Of a stretch of DNA of 64,000 nt, positions 1 through 10,807 are shown one piece after another; within the stretch, counting starts at the first letter, position 1; every line of letters begins with the position of its first letter. The notes beneath the pieces are model-generated. The model saw only the letters and a program-made list of their open reading frames with translations. It was not told the origin of the DNA and did not search any database. Source of the stretch: Porticoccus sp002341315. GTDB taxonomy: Bacteria > Pseudomonadota > Gammaproteobacteria > Pseudomonadales > Porticoccaceae. The stretch lies in NCBI RefSeq assembly GCF_047634355.1, contig NZ_JBLIAL010000014.1. One strand, given 5' to 3'. The position numbers and the translations under genes are program-made.

Positions 1-518
1 CCCTTTGTATATTCCACCATTATGGTCTCAGCTATCGACCCAGAAAGGACTATTCCTGCCTTGATAATCATTTCTCGTGCGATGCCGTACAAATCGGTAC
101 GGTTGGTTATCCATCTATATACATCTGACAGAATTAGGGCATAAGCCAAGTTGTCACGAACATCTCGGTTCTCGATAAAAAACAACTTGTTACGAAAGTG
201 GTCGGCCGTTCTTATAAAGCCTCTGGGGAATCGAATTTTGTTCTCACCGGAAGGATTTTGACCCAAATAATCCTGAATCTGCTGGAGCTTCTCGCCAACA
301 TCAGAGACAACACCTGCTAATTCCTCGTCGTTATTTATCGGCAAAATACCATCCTTAGATTTTGAGTTTCTAACATTTGTATATGGCGCATTCGCGCTTT
401 GCCAAAGCTGATATTCGGCACCTTTTGATAACGGATTGATACAGAATAGAAAATTGAGGCATATCCGATTCCTTTCAGAATAAAGCGAGTTTTTCCTATT
501 ATCTAAAATAAGAGGATC
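1..518 (-). CDS. Unrecognised protein, truncated by the left edge
   Basis: An open frame on the minus strand runs from a TGA at 519-521 off the left edge without a stop, about 172 codons. The translation has protein-like composition, with stretches such as INPLSKGAEYQLW, IRFPRGFIRTADHFR and NLAYALILSDVYRW; I do not recognise the family. No ATG lies near the N-terminus in this frame. An ATG at 532-534 in another frame gives MEKIM and would join this frame through a one-base shift near 519-522, so the gene may be frameshifted or use a non-standard start. A second ATG at about 468 in a third frame ends after some 30 codons. Function unknown. Confidence 0.55.
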
Positions 519-689
519 TCATTATCTTTTCCATCGAACCTGCAACAACCTATTTTATTTAGATTATTTTTTACGGTTGTCATGATAACGTGCATTGACT
601 GAGTATAAACCGAGAAAAGGATTTAACAACAATTCGATAGACTGTATATAAAAACAGCATATCGAGCGTGTATACCTATTTAATTTAGA

Positions 690-726
690 TGGTGCCCGAA
701 GCCGGGGTCGAACCGGCACGGAGGTT
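690..726 (-). other. tRNA-Leu-like 3' fragment (attachment-site remnant)
   Basis: Read on the minus strand this is the 3' end of a tRNA: part of the variable arm, an intact T arm (GCCGG-TTCGACC-CCGGC), then the acceptor 3' strand TTCGGGC and ACCA. No matching 5' acceptor strand (GCCCGAA) occurs at the proper distance, so it is not a functional gene. The 37 nt match the fragment at 13948-13984 almost exactly, in the opposite orientation. Fragments like this are left where tyrosine-recombinase elements integrate into tRNA 3' ends. Confidence 0.75.
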
Positions 727-803
727 GTTGTTCTAAGTGCGTTAAACCAAATCTGATGCTTTAAGGCATCCGTTAGTGTCAGGAGCAAGAAAGACCCCTA
801 GCC

Positions 804-820
804 GTCTACTATATGTCTAC
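804..820. repeat. 17-bp repeat, left copy
   Basis: GTCTACTATATGTCTAC contains two GTCTAC half-repeats. Its reverse complement matches 14054-14070 at 16 of 17 positions. Each copy lies about 70-80 bp from a tRNA-Leu fragment, a placement that suits an integrase arm-type binding site or element end. The function is inferred. Confidence 0.5.
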
Positions 821-855
821 TTTGTGCGCCGTAGCGACTGACCGGGATGGCAAAG

Positions 856-1065
856 TCAGGCACGTCCCTGCGTGTCACCCCGAACGCCGGTGGTGCAGTT
901 AGGCTGTAGGACACAACTCGGAAGGTCAGAAGCATAACCTCTGAATGGACGGTGTTCGCTGACCGCAGTACGCATGTTGTTGCGACGTTTGCGTATCTTC
1001 CAGCGAACGTACAAAAGGCAGCCCGCGACAGAGGTGGCGACGAGAAAGTAAAAGGCGTATTCCAT
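856..1065 (-). CDS. Small single-span membrane protein
   Basis: This 69-residue ORF starts with an ATG 9 nt after ACGGAG, a good ribosome binding site that begins just after the stop codon of the upstream small gene. Residues 3-20 (starting AFYFLVATSVAG) form one hydrophobic segment, followed by a strongly basic stretch (KIRKRR), so an N-out, C-in topology is likely. The C-terminal half is hydrophilic and includes two Cys. I recognise no family. The tandem arrangement with 1079-1273 and the shared layout (one membrane span, basic flank, polar tail) suggest a two-gene unit of small membrane proteins inside the island. Confidence 0.5.
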   Translation of the reverse strand: MEYAFYFLVATSVAGCLLYVRWKIRKRRNNMRTAVSEHRPFRGYASDLPSCVLQPNCTTGVRGDTQGRA

Positions 1066-1078
1066 TACCAGACTCCGT

Positions 1079-1273
1079 TTAATGCGGGTGAATCAGACTT
1101 CGAGGAAGGCTGGCCAAGTCTACCGGCTCACCTGGGTTGCGGTGTGTTGCACAAGCCTTAACGTACCTGCGCCGTAGACGGATTTTGAACAGGAAGCCCG
1201 CCAGGAAGAAACCCGCAATAGCGACGACAGCAAACGAAATCAGAGCGATACCCACGGAAGCCACCTCAATCAC
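1079..1273 (-). CDS. Small single-span membrane protein
   Basis: A 64-residue ORF opens with GTG. A second in-frame GTG three codons later sits 9 nt after AGAGG and may be the true start. Residues 5-32 are hydrophobic (ALISFAVVAIAGFFLAGFL), followed by the basic stretch KIRLRRR and a polar tail. Its stop lies 13 nt upstream of the next small membrane gene (856-1065), whose ribosome binding site occupies that gap, so the two are probably co-transcribed. No family is recognised. Small toxin-like or phage accessory membrane proteins have this shape, but nothing here proves such a role. Confidence 0.5.
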   Translation of the reverse strand: MIEVASVGIALISFAVVAIAGFFLAGFLFKIRLRRRYVKACATHRNPGEPVDLASLPRSLIHPH

Positions 1274-1331
1274 CCTCTCTCAGCTTCTGATCTGAAGCCA
1301 CCACATGTTCACTCTCACCCCTAATCAAGCT

Positions 1332-1433
1332 CTAAGGCGATTTCTTGAGGGATGACGGATTCTTTTTCAAGTCTTCGATCATTACCTTGACCACTTCCGA
1401 TCGAATATTGGGCTTTTGCTGTGAATTGTCCAT
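1332..1433 (-). CDS. 33-residue peptide of unknown function
   Basis: A short ORF begins MDNSQQKPNIRSEVVKVMIE and ends with a lysine-rich tail. It is preceded by AGGTGGAGC directly before the ATG, a plausible ribosome binding site. Its reality is supported by a second, frameshifted copy at 1706-1806 that shares the MDN start and the SEV(V/A)KVMI core. I recognise no family. Confidence 0.4.
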   Translation of the reverse strand: MDNSQQKPNIRSEVVKVMIEDLKKNPSSLKKSP

Positions 1434-1705
1434 GCTCCACCTAGCCCTTTCCCACTCGAAGCTACCAATAACAACCGACCTCGGGCAAGAAAAACCCTTG
1501 CGGTGACCCTTACCTAAACCTTACCGTTTTTCAGCGATTCCGAAGCCTTACCCTTGGGCCTCTTGAGCCCTTGCCTCGACCTTGCCCTTTTTCAGTCGTC
1601 TTGATGTATTGGAGAACACCGTCTCTTAGCGTCATAAACAGATCAGTCCGTCCCTGACATACCGGCAAACGTATATAAATCACGTGCATATCACTTGCTT
1701 GGGTA

Positions 1706-1806
1706 TCAGTTTCGTCCTGGAGGGTGCTTTGACAAGTAAGATTCAAAGCCATTGATCATTACCTTGGCCACTTCTGACCATATTTTATTGGATTAAAATT
1801 GTCCAT
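1706..1806 (-). pseudogene. Frameshifted copy of the 33-residue peptide gene
   Basis: It begins with ATG and MDNFNPIK, then continues in another frame as IWSEVAKVMINGFESYLSK and stops at TGA (1706-1708). The span is 101 nt against 102 nt for the intact copy at 1332-1433, as expected for a single-base indel. The nucleotide similarity is clear around the shared GATCATTACCTTG(A/G)CCACTTC stretch. The intervening 1434-1705 holds only low-complexity CCTTACC/CTTGCC-type sequence with no convincing gene. Confidence 0.4.
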
Positions 1807-1916
1807 TTTTGCTCTAAGATAACGCATTGATGACAGTCGCTGCATCATCAGCATTGGTTATTTAAGGTCTGATTAATTTGTAATTGTCACCTTGGACTTT
1901 TGCTCAGCTCTCCCAC

Positions 1917-2645
1917 TTAAAAACCCAGCGTTGACGCATTGGCCTTCAACCACTCCCGACACTGCTGATATTCCGGCATTACCCTTGCCACTTCCCGCCA
2001 AAATTCCGGGGAGTGGTCGTGATGAATCAAATGGCAGAGTTCGTGTATAACGACATAATCCACCATCCTGTTCGGTGCCATCATGATCTGCCAGTTGAAT
2101 TCCAGCTTGCCCTTGGCAGTACAGCTTCCCCAGCGGGATTTGAAGGTGCGGATGCCTATACTGGCAGGTTCCACACCAACCACGGGCGCAAAGCGTTCCA
2201 CCTTCTCGGTTAGCTTCTGTTCAGCCTGTCGCTTGTACCAGCGCACCAGGGCATTTCGGATCATGTGGGGTTCTTCCATGCCATTGGGCACGGTAACCAC
2301 TAAGCGCCCCTGCACAAGCTTCACGGGCTTAAATACGCCCTTCTCCACCTTCAGGCGGTAGTTGCGCCCCAGATAACTGAAGGCTTCGCCAGATACAAAC
2401 TGCTTTTCACTCACGGGTTGGGCTTCGCGATGAAGCACGATCTTGTCCTTTATCCACTGCCGCTTTTCCTTCAGCAGTGAGTCCACCCGCTCAATCGGTA
2501 AATCCAACGGCACAACAATGGACACAGCACCTTCTTCAACCCGTATATCGGCTGACTTACAACGGTTCGTCCGGATGATCTCAGCAATAAAGCCATTACC
2601 ATCACGGTATTCCGGTTTAGTGAGTTTGTGCGCGGTTGCCATCAT
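1917..2645 (-). CDS. YgjP/SprT-like zinc metallopeptidase of the hsd locus
   Basis: The 242-residue protein matches the YgjP-type (DUF45, M48-like) metallopeptidase family. A variable N-terminal beta-rich part is followed by RTFKSRWGSC, the family motif, and then HELCHLIHHDHSPEFW, where HExxH plus a downstream His bind zinc. Length is normal. Its ATG overlaps the hsdR stop (2642-2645), so it is translationally coupled as the last gene of the hsdM-hsdS-hsdR operon. This family commonly follows type I restriction genes, and its role there is unknown. Protease activity is inferred from the motif only. Confidence 0.85.
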   Translation of the reverse strand: MMATAHKLTKPEYRDGNGFIAEIIRTNRCKSADIRVEEGAVSIVVPLDLPIERVDSLLKEKRQWIKDKIVLHREAQPVSEKQFVSGEAFSYLGRNYRLKVEKGVFKPVKLVQGRLVVTVPNGMEEPHMIRNALVRWYKRQAEQKLTEKVERFAPVVGVEPASIGIRTFKSRWGSCTAKGKLEFNWQIMMAPNRMVDYVVIHELCHLIHHDHSPEFWREVARVMPEYQQCREWLKANASTLGF

Positions 2646-5600
2646 GCAAACTTCGTCTTTGCCAATTCCAGGAAACGATCCTGAACCACGGCGACAATGG
2701 CTTTATCTCCAAAGGAGCAGTCCAGAATCGCTCGCTTGATTTCTTTCTTCATGCGCTTCACTTCATCCAGCTTGCTGAAAAAATCCACGATTTGTGTGGC
2801 TTCATCGAACATGCCCACGAGGTCCTGGCTGGTCGCCTTGATCTCGTCGTGAACCGCTTCGCTGATCGTTTCTTCCCCGCTATGTGCGGTCACTTCAGCC
2901 ATTAGAATGTTGTAGAAGGCGAACTCGGTTTCATTCAGTCCCAGGTCAACAGCTGCCTGCTTATGACCAGACTCAATGCCGTTACGAAACTCCAGCAATA
3001 ATTGCGCTTGCTGCTCCCACTTGCCCGCTGTCTTCTCAATAATATCGCGCAGGCGCAGACTCAGTGATTTGTAATACTCCGGGTCTTCATCCAGATTTAC
3101 GGTGATGTGGTGCTTGATGGCGCTTTCGATTTCCGAAGCACGGGATTCCGGAGATTTGATCTGCTCCACCGTTTCCTTGAAATTCGCTGCCATCAGATCA
3201 ACTGGGGGGATCTTCGGATCTACCCCGGTGCTGATGATGTGTTCATCCACGAGCTTGCGTACCTTTTCCCCGGCATCGGAAATGTTCAGTCCCGGATCAC
3301 GGTAACGGGTGCGTGCGGCATTCTGAACTTTGCCCCACAGCTTCAGGTCCGGGATAAACGGCTTGGCGGCGGTATCCGGCAGGATCACATCCATCTGCTT
3401 GGCGAAGCGTTTAAACGCCAGCTCGAATTGCTGCCGGGCATCCTCATCCTTCAGGCGAAGCACGTAATCATCCACGTCCGTGCCTTTAACACCGGAAAAA
3501 ATAGCAGCTACACGAGTGTGAGTGGCTTTGAGACGAGGTATTTCATCTTTCAGCGTGTGGTAGGTGCCCTCCACATCCTCACTACTGAACTGGTTCAAGG
3601 CTTCGGTCAGGTAATCCGACAAGCCGTGGTAATCCACCACGAAACCACAGGCTTTGCCTTTGTAAGTTCGGTTCACCCGCGCAATGGCCTGCATCAGGGT
3701 GTGGTCCTTAAGGCTCCGGTCGATATACATCACCTGGGCAATGGGGGCATCAAAGCCGGTCAGCAGCATATCCTTGACGATCAGGAAGGCCGTGGGGTCT
3801 TCATCCATGGGTTTGGTGAAGTTCTTGATTACCTGCTTCTGACGGGTCTTGTCCGTGTATTGGGTCAGGTAAGCCGGATCGTTGTGAGAGCCAGAGATAA
3901 TCACTTCAGAAGGAGGCGCTTCCAGTTCGTCCAGGGTTTTCTTGAATACGGTAGCGGCATGGCGGCTGCCCACCACGATCATGGCCTTGAACCCATTGGG
4001 CCGAATCTTTTCCCGGTAATGCTTCAGCAAATCGATACACACCCACCGGATGCGTGCGGGGGCTTCCCGTATGGCGCGCTCTACCCCGTATTTCTTTTTG
4101 ATTTCCCGCTTTTCTTCGTCGCTTTTGTCTTTGAAGTATTCTTCAAACAAGGCATCCAGTGAATCGCCCACCACGTCACTCTGTACCTGGCGACCTTCAT
4201 AGATGATGCGCACGGTGGCGCCGTCTTCCACCGCTTCATCGATCTTGTACTGGTCTATGTAACCACCAAAGGCTTGATCCATCTTCTGGGTTTTCAGCAA
4301 GGGGGTGCCGGTAAAACCAATCTTGGGGGCATTGGGCAGTGCGGCATTGATGGTCATCGCCAACCCGCCAAACTGGGTGCGGTGGGCTTCATCCGCCAAC
4401 ACGATGATCTTGTCGCTGGGGTTCAGGTCGGTGAATGCCTTCATCGGGTCACCACTGGCGCTTTCTTGCTCCGCCTCCTGAAACTTCTGCACCATAGCCG
4501 TTACGATGTCGGAAGAATCTTTCTTCAACAGGGCCTTCAACTCGGCAACCGAACCCGCGTTGTAGACGGTTTCGTTCTGGGCATCCCGAAAGGTGGTGGA
4601 AAGCTGGCTATCCAGCTGGGTGCGGTCGGTGACAAACACCAGTTTGTATTGCTGCAGCTCCGGATCGCGGCGCATCTTCACCGCCAGCATGACCATCGTC
4701 AGCGACTTCCCGGAGCCTTGGGTATGCCAGACCACCCCAGACTTTTCCTTGCGCGTGGTGCCGTTTTTAAGGCGTTCTATGACCTTGTTGACGGCCCGGT
4801 ACTGCTGATACCGCGCCACCTTCTTGATCAGGCGGCCATCGACCGGCTCAAAGAGGATGAAGTTCTGGATCAAATCCAGGAAGCTGGCGGGATTGAACAT
4901 GCCGGCCAGTAATCGCTGCTGAGGGGTTACCGTTGGCATGGTCTCGAATTCACCGGCATAACAGACCGGTGATGCCATTTCTCTGACCTCACCTTTGGGC
5001 GTGCCAACCAGGTCCGCATCGGTAAACGGGTACGCATCTTTCCAGTCGCCGTAATGCTGTGCGCTAGAACTGATCGTACCGACACGGGCCTGATCCCGGC
5101 AGGTGGAGACCATCAGCTGGTTATACCAGAACAGCCGTTGCGCGCCTTCATCATCTTCCGGGCGGCGCAAGTTGGCATAACGGCGCAATTGATCGATACC
5201 CTCAGCCATGGGGCTGGAAAGATAGGGCGATTTGCATTCAATCACCGCCAGCGGCAGGCCATTCACGAAGCAAACGACATCGGGAATGATGTTCTGGTTG
5301 GCACCCTCCACCTTAAACTGATTGGTACAGAGAAATTCATTGTTGTCCGGGTTATCGAAATCAATGACCTTGACGGTCTGTCCCTTGCGACCGGCGCCCA
5401 AGTCCTGTTCCACCGACAAGTAGTTCACCAACATGTCATAGATGGACTGGTTGTACTCCATCAAACCGGCATGAAAAGGGTGAGTGAACTCCCGTAGCAC
5501 CTTGCGCAGGTTCTCGTCACTGATCCACGGATTAATACGCTGAATGGCCGCTTCAAGGCGATTAACCAGCACTACATCCCGGTAATAGCCGCGTTCGCCC

Positions 5601-5725
5601 GCCGGTGAGCCGTCTACCGGTAACACAGGTGCAAGCGAAAAGCCGGAGACATACGTCCATCCCAGCTTTTGCAGCTGTTCAATGGCGGGCAGTTCGACCT
5701 TTTCGATTTCGTCCTGAAATATCAT
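2642..5725 (-). CDS. hsdR: Type I restriction enzyme, R (translocase/nuclease) subunit
   Basis: This 1027-residue protein is full length for HsdR. The N-terminal PD-(D/E)xK nuclease core is visible as VIECKS near residue 162. It is followed by a superfamily-2 helicase motor: Walker A (TQGSGKS, about residue 338), DEAH (LADEAHRTQ, about 445), motif III FTGTPL, and a second RecA lobe with LLTGFDAP and IARVNRTYKGK. The C-terminal helical part would contact HsdM/HsdS. In the complex it uses ATP to pull DNA and cuts unmodified DNA far from the recognition site. It lies 20 bp after hsdS and overlaps the peptidase gene downstream. All key motifs appear intact. Confidence 0.95.
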   Translation of the reverse strand: MIFQDEIEKVELPAIEQLQKLGWTYVSGFSLAPVLPVDGSPAGERGYYRDVVLVNRLEAAIQRINPWISDENLRKVLREFTHPFHAGLMEYNQSIYDMLVNYLSVEQDLGAGRKGQTVKVIDFDNPDNNEFLCTNQFKVEGANQNIIPDVVCFVNGLPLAVIECKSPYLSSPMAEGIDQLRRYANLRRPEDDEGAQRLFWYNQLMVSTCRDQARVGTISSSAQHYGDWKDAYPFTDADLVGTPKGEVREMASPVCYAGEFETMPTVTPQQRLLAGMFNPASFLDLIQNFILFEPVDGRLIKKVARYQQYRAVNKVIERLKNGTTRKEKSGVVWHTQGSGKSLTMVMLAVKMRRDPELQQYKLVFVTDRTQLDSQLSTTFRDAQNETVYNAGSVAELKALLKKDSSDIVTAMVQKFQEAEQESASGDPMKAFTDLNPSDKIIVLADEAHRTQFGGLAMTINAALPNAPKIGFTGTPLLKTQKMDQAFGGYIDQYKIDEAVEDGATVRIIYEGRQVQSDVVGDSLDALFEEYFKDKSDEEKREIKKKYGVERAIREAPARIRWVCIDLLKHYREKIRPNGFKAMIVVGSRHAATVFKKTLDELEAPPSEVIISGSHNDPAYLTQYTDKTRQKQVIKNFTKPMDEDPTAFLIVKDMLLTGFDAPIAQVMYIDRSLKDHTLMQAIARVNRTYKGKACGFVVDYHGLSDYLTEALNQFSSEDVEGTYHTLKDEIPRLKATHTRVAAIFSGVKGTDVDDYVLRLKDEDARQQFELAFKRFAKQMDVILPDTAAKPFIPDLKLWGKVQNAARTRYRDPGLNISDAGEKVRKLVDEHIISTGVDPKIPPVDLMAANFKETVEQIKSPESRASEIESAIKHHITVNLDEDPEYYKSLSLRLRDIIEKTAGKWEQQAQLLLEFRNGIESGHKQAAVDLGLNETEFAFYNILMAEVTAHSGEETISEAVHDEIKATSQDLVGMFDEATQIVDFFSKLDEVKRMKKEIKRAILDCSFGDKAIVAVVQDRFLELAKTKFA

Positions 5726-5744
5726 GGGTGGAGGGCAGCCCTAA

Positions 5745-7041
5745 TCAGGCAGCCGCTGACTCCTTTTGTTCGACGTTGACCCTGACCTTGCCCGTTAGCA
5801 GGTCTTGCATAAGGGCTTTTTTAACGGATTGATTTTTATGTAGGTTTTCGCCTTTATCTTCTATCAAATCATCGACTGATTGGAGAATCGATGCAATCCG
5901 CTTTTGTTCTTCCAGAGGTGGAAGTGGAATTATTCCGTTTGCAATCTGGGTCGTGCCAAGATTCGCTTGTGCTCCCAAGCCACTCATTCCACGGGCGTAG
6001 TCGCGCCAGATGTCGTGGTTCGAGTAATAGGCGAAAAATTGCTTATCAACTCGGGAGAAGTCTAGCTTTATTAAACCAACTCGTTGATTTAATAAATGAT
6101 CACGGTTAATCCGGGCTACGCAGCAGCGTCCAATCAGCGCCATTGTCGGAGTGACATCAGTCATCGCAATAAGCAGGTCGCCATCCTTTACCACGTATCT
6201 TTTAAGCGAGCTTCTTTCACTAGCATCCCAATATTTGGTTTTGGTGTAGCGAGTATTAAAGTTACCATCCAACCCAATCGAAGCCATTGAAATGATTGGT
6301 ATGCCCTCGTCAACATATCCCGAGGCGCTAAAAGCATACCCGTTCTGGAATTTCTGAGTCACATCGCCGAGTTTAGTGAAATCCCAAAAAACCGGTATCC
6401 GCCCCACCGGCGAATCCTTGAATTCCTTATGCGGAAGGCCGCCCGACCCAACCCCTTTGGTCAACAACTCCTGCATCATGCCGGTTTTCAGGTCTTTCAG
6501 CTTGTCGATCTGTGCGCGTGTTGTTTCGATCACGTTATCGACGGATGACAGGATGGCTGCAATTTTTTTTTGTTCGGGAAGTGGCGGGATAGGAACGGGT
6601 ATAGATTCGAGCTGGTTCCCGCTAATGTTTAGTTGGGCAGCGCCAGCCGCCAAACCGACTATCTCTCGTTTCACGGTCTCCGACAGGTAACAATAAGCTG
6701 TATATAGAGAATCCGATTTGGGCTTGGCGCGCAAACAGCCAACCCGCTGATTCAAATAACAAACACCCGTATCGCGTGTTACCCAAGCATAGTTGTCAAG
6801 ACTGCCTGACATGCCGAATAAAAAATCACCTTCAGAAAGTCGAAACTGATCGAGTCCCTCAACAATACATTCTGGAACATACTTTGCCTCAGAAAGGTCG
6901 ATTCGTCCCTTCTTTAGGTTGCTCATTCTGATAGCAGCGGCGTGACCTCGTTCAGAAAAATCTGAACTTTTGAAGGCATAACCATTTTGAACTCTAGCCA
7001 AGTCACCGAATTTTCCATTCACCCACCCATCAAGAACTGTT

Positions 7042-7049
<8 letters not shown>
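5745..7049 (-). CDS. hsdS: Type I restriction enzyme, S (specificity) subunit
   Basis: The 434-residue protein has the usual two target recognition domains, each followed by a conserved helical spacer. TRD1 begins at about residue 14 with ARVQNGYAFKSSDF, and its spacer contains IPPLPEQKKIAAILSSVD. TRD2 begins at about residue 220 (FQNGYAFSASGYV), with spacer LPPLEEQKRIASILQSVDD. The two spacers are clear internal repeats. It sets the bipartite DNA target for both methylation and cleavage, which cannot be predicted here. The start overlaps the end of hsdM by 8 nt. The TRD-coding parts look more AT-rich than the spacers, as is usual for exchanged recognition domains. Confidence 0.94.
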
Positions 7050-8784
<1,735 letters not shown>

Positions 8785-9037
8785 TCAATGGGTTCCATTT
8801 ACTGCAATGATCAGGGGGTCTCGGGCTTTCTGGCTAGATGGGTTACGGACCGCTGCAGCGCCCTTTTCCCAATCCCTACCAATAAATACGCGTTTGAGTG
8901 TAACGGTGCAGGAACCCACCGGCAATGGACTGTAGTTCATCAGGGTAAGCGGCAACCTTGCCCTGCACCCAAATTTCTAATTGAGCTTGAGCTTAGTAAT
9001 GTTCATCACTATTACAGTCGCTTCTATTTATTGTTAA

Positions 9038-9496
9038 TTACACGTTATCAGGCAAAGAATCAGCAAAATCCGCCAGACTAATAGTTGATGCCATGTCCAC
9101 TTTGTTGGCAGCGTGATCACCATCCATCTTGTTCAGCTCGTTGATGGCTGAAATAACCGCAACAGCGTTGAATTTGAAATCGCCCATCGGGTTGCCTTCG
9201 CTGTCCCTTGCCTGTTCATGCTGCAAGCTGCGCTCTATAACCGATTTTAGCCACCTCTGCTTTTGCTCAAATGTAATATTCAGCTTCGTCTCAGCGATTT
9301 CTTTGGCTTTGACTTGAATCTCTGCAACCCTTCCCTGAACCTCACTTTCAGCAAACAACTCAGAAGCACGACTCCATACGGTTTTATCCTTCCACTTCTT
9401 CGCGTGAGGAAACGCATCACGGAATGCTTCGCTCTTGTTTCCACCATTCAGTACATAGGCTTGGCATGCTTTTTCGCGCTTTGCATCTAGATTCAC
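9038..9496 (-). CDS. Phage terminase small subunit-like protein
   Basis: The 152-residue protein begins KREKACQAYVLNGGNKSEAFRDAF, the N-terminal helix-turn-helix signature of Terminase_2-type small subunits, which bind phage packaging sites. A coiled stretch (EVQGRVAEIQVKAKEIAE) follows, as is typical for oligomerisation. No large terminase subunit, portal or capsid gene is near, so the gene belongs to a decayed prophage or to a satellite that redirects helper-phage packaging. The AlpA-type regulator and replication-like genes upstream on the same strand support the satellite reading. Confidence 0.7.
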   Translation of the reverse strand: MNLDAKREKACQAYVLNGGNKSEAFRDAFPHAKKWKDKTVWSRASELFAESEVQGRVAEIQVKAKEIAETKLNITFEQKQRWLKSVIERSLQHEQARDSEGNPMGDFKFNAVAVISAINELNKMDGDHAANKVDMASTISLADFADSLPDNV

Positions 9497-9552
9497 AGAA
9501 TCACCATATTAACCAAAAAAGAAGCCCCGCATTCAGCGAACGGTCTGGGCTG

Positions 9553-9819
9553 CTATTGCCCAGGGATGTTCGAGAATTGCGAGGCTACAAACACAGAGTA
9601 GTTACCTGAAGCAGGCACGTCAATTGCTATTTGACGGCTTTTGGCTGGAGTCAGCCACTTCGTCACCCCCAGCACCAAAGCCTCCGGGCGCTCACAAATA
9701 GGAGTTAATTTTTGCCTCAATTTCAGGATCACGATCCCCATCGCCCGGTCGCTGAAGCTTGAGTTGCCAGCCGCGTTTGCGGGGGATGATGCGAGGTTTT
9801 TCAGGTCATTCTCTTTCAT
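9553..9819 (-). CDS. Small hypothetical protein of the phage-satellite block
   Basis: An 88-residue protein. The start chosen (MKENDLKNLASSP) lies 7 nt after CGGAG; a start two codons upstream is possible. The centre (DRAMGIVILKLRQKLTPICERPEALVLGVTKWL) is moderately hydrophobic, and the rest is polar. I recognise no family. It lies on the same strand as, and between, the replication-like gene and the terminase small subunit, so it is probably part of the same transcript. Confidence 0.45.
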   Translation of the reverse strand: MKENDLKNLASSPANAAGNSSFSDRAMGIVILKLRQKLTPICERPEALVLGVTKWLTPAKSRQIAIDVPASGNYSVFVASQFSNIPGQ

Positions 9820-9893
9820 GCTCATTCTCCGTTAATAACAATGCCCGTGGTATATATCTAGATAGGTCCCCGCCACACGGGGCACGAAAAACA

Positions 9894-10418
9894 CTATTTT
9901 CGCCCTGACTGACCCGCACGGCGGGACAATTCGACAACCTTGCCCGGCTTTATTACCCCGTGCTGTGGGGCAATGTCCCCCGTAGCGCGGGGCAGCGTTT
10001 TTTGAAAGTGCGGTTTGTTCGGCTGCTTAACCTTCCACTCGTCAGTTGCGGTTTTGCTAGGGGTGAGGTCATGCTTTCCGCCACACTCATCCACAGGAAG
10101 GAATGTGAGCGCAAAAAGTGAGCACAGGTGTCGCCCACCCTGGCGTGACTTTTTCAAAAATCCGTAATGCTCCAGCTCAATGGTGGCCTTATGAAGTTGA
10201 TCTTTGGACCTCCAGCCGAGCGGTAGCATCAGCTTGTGAGTAATCGCGATGTCGCCGTTATTGCGACCGTTGTAAAACCGTAAAACGTCGAGAAGAAGTT
10301 TGACGGCACGCGGCGGCAGTCGTGCGTAGCTTTCTGAGTCATGGACAAGGTGGAAGAATCGGGAGAAAGGGGGGCTTTTCGCCCCCCGCCCCTTGGCCCC
10401 ACTATAGCTTTTTGCCAT
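9894..10418 (-). CDS. Replication-protein-like winged-helix protein
   Basis: A 174-residue protein. The start MAKSYSGAKGRG is chosen because GGAGG lies 8 nt upstream and the ATG follows the preceding gene's stop by one base. The core (FFHLVHDSESYARLPPRAVKLLLDVL, then GDIAITHKLMLPLGW and LEHYGFLKKSRQGG) resembles the helix-turn-helix proteins found beside AlpA regulators in integrative elements, where they are thought to act in replication or regulation. The assignment is by pattern only. The C-terminal 60 residues are basic and low in complexity. Confidence 0.55.
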   Translation of the reverse strand: MAKSYSGAKGRGAKSPPFSRFFHLVHDSESYARLPPRAVKLLLDVLRFYNGRNNGDIAITHKLMLPLGWRSKDQLHKATIELEHYGFLKKSRQGGRHLCSLFALTFLPVDECGGKHDLTPSKTATDEWKVKQPNKPHFQKTLPRATGDIAPQHGVIKPGKVVELSRRAGQSGRK

Positions 10419-10419
10419 C

Positions 10420-10797
10420 TCACGCAGCCTCCTTTCCCTGCTTCTGTCCCTGAAGTGTCCGAGCGATCTCCTGCGCTCGCTTGAGATAGTCACCAGACAG
10501 CCAGTATTCGGTCACTCGAGTTTCCCCACCGAAGCGATTGCGGACCTTTACGGTCACACGATCGAATAGCAAGCTGTGGCATTGCTGAAGATCCGCTATC
10601 GTCGTTGGCAAGCAGTGATCGCCCAATGGCTCAGCCTCGAAACGGTGAAGGCGCACTCCAGAAGCAAAGAGACACAACATCCTATCCCCCTTGCCCAACG
10701 GCTTACCCGCTGTTAAATTGCTCCCAGCTGCCCTGGTGCTGTCAACAGACCCTTCATAAAGCCCGCCCGCCAGCGGGTTTTGTTTTTTCTCAGCCAT
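10420..10797 (-). CDS. Hypothetical protein of the phage-satellite block
   Basis: A 125-residue protein. The start MAEKKQNPLAGG was chosen because a GGGGG tract lies about 7 nt upstream; eight more codons upstream are possible. No family is recognised. The first 40 residues look disordered. The later part (LFDRVTVKVRNRFGGETRVTEYWLSGDYLKRAQ) is beta-rich, then helical. Its stop is one base before the next start, so it is coupled with 9894-10418, and it follows the AlpA-like gene. Confidence 0.5.
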   Translation of the reverse strand: MAEKKQNPLAGGLYEGSVDSTRAAGSNLTAGKPLGKGDRMLCLFASGVRLHRFEAEPLGDHCLPTTIADLQQCHSLLFDRVTVKVRNRFGGETRVTEYWLSGDYLKRAQEIARTLQGQKQGKEAA

Positions 10798-10807
10798 AGC
10801 CAACCCC

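Noticed and set aside
690..790. Complete tRNA gene at the left island end
   Set aside because: The 5' acceptor strand and D arm are missing; only the 3' part is present.
3107..4912. Long plus-strand ORFs (351 and 212 codons) opposite hsdR
   Set aside because: They are antisense shadows of a protein with intact HsdR motifs, and their translations show no family motifs or ribosome binding sites.
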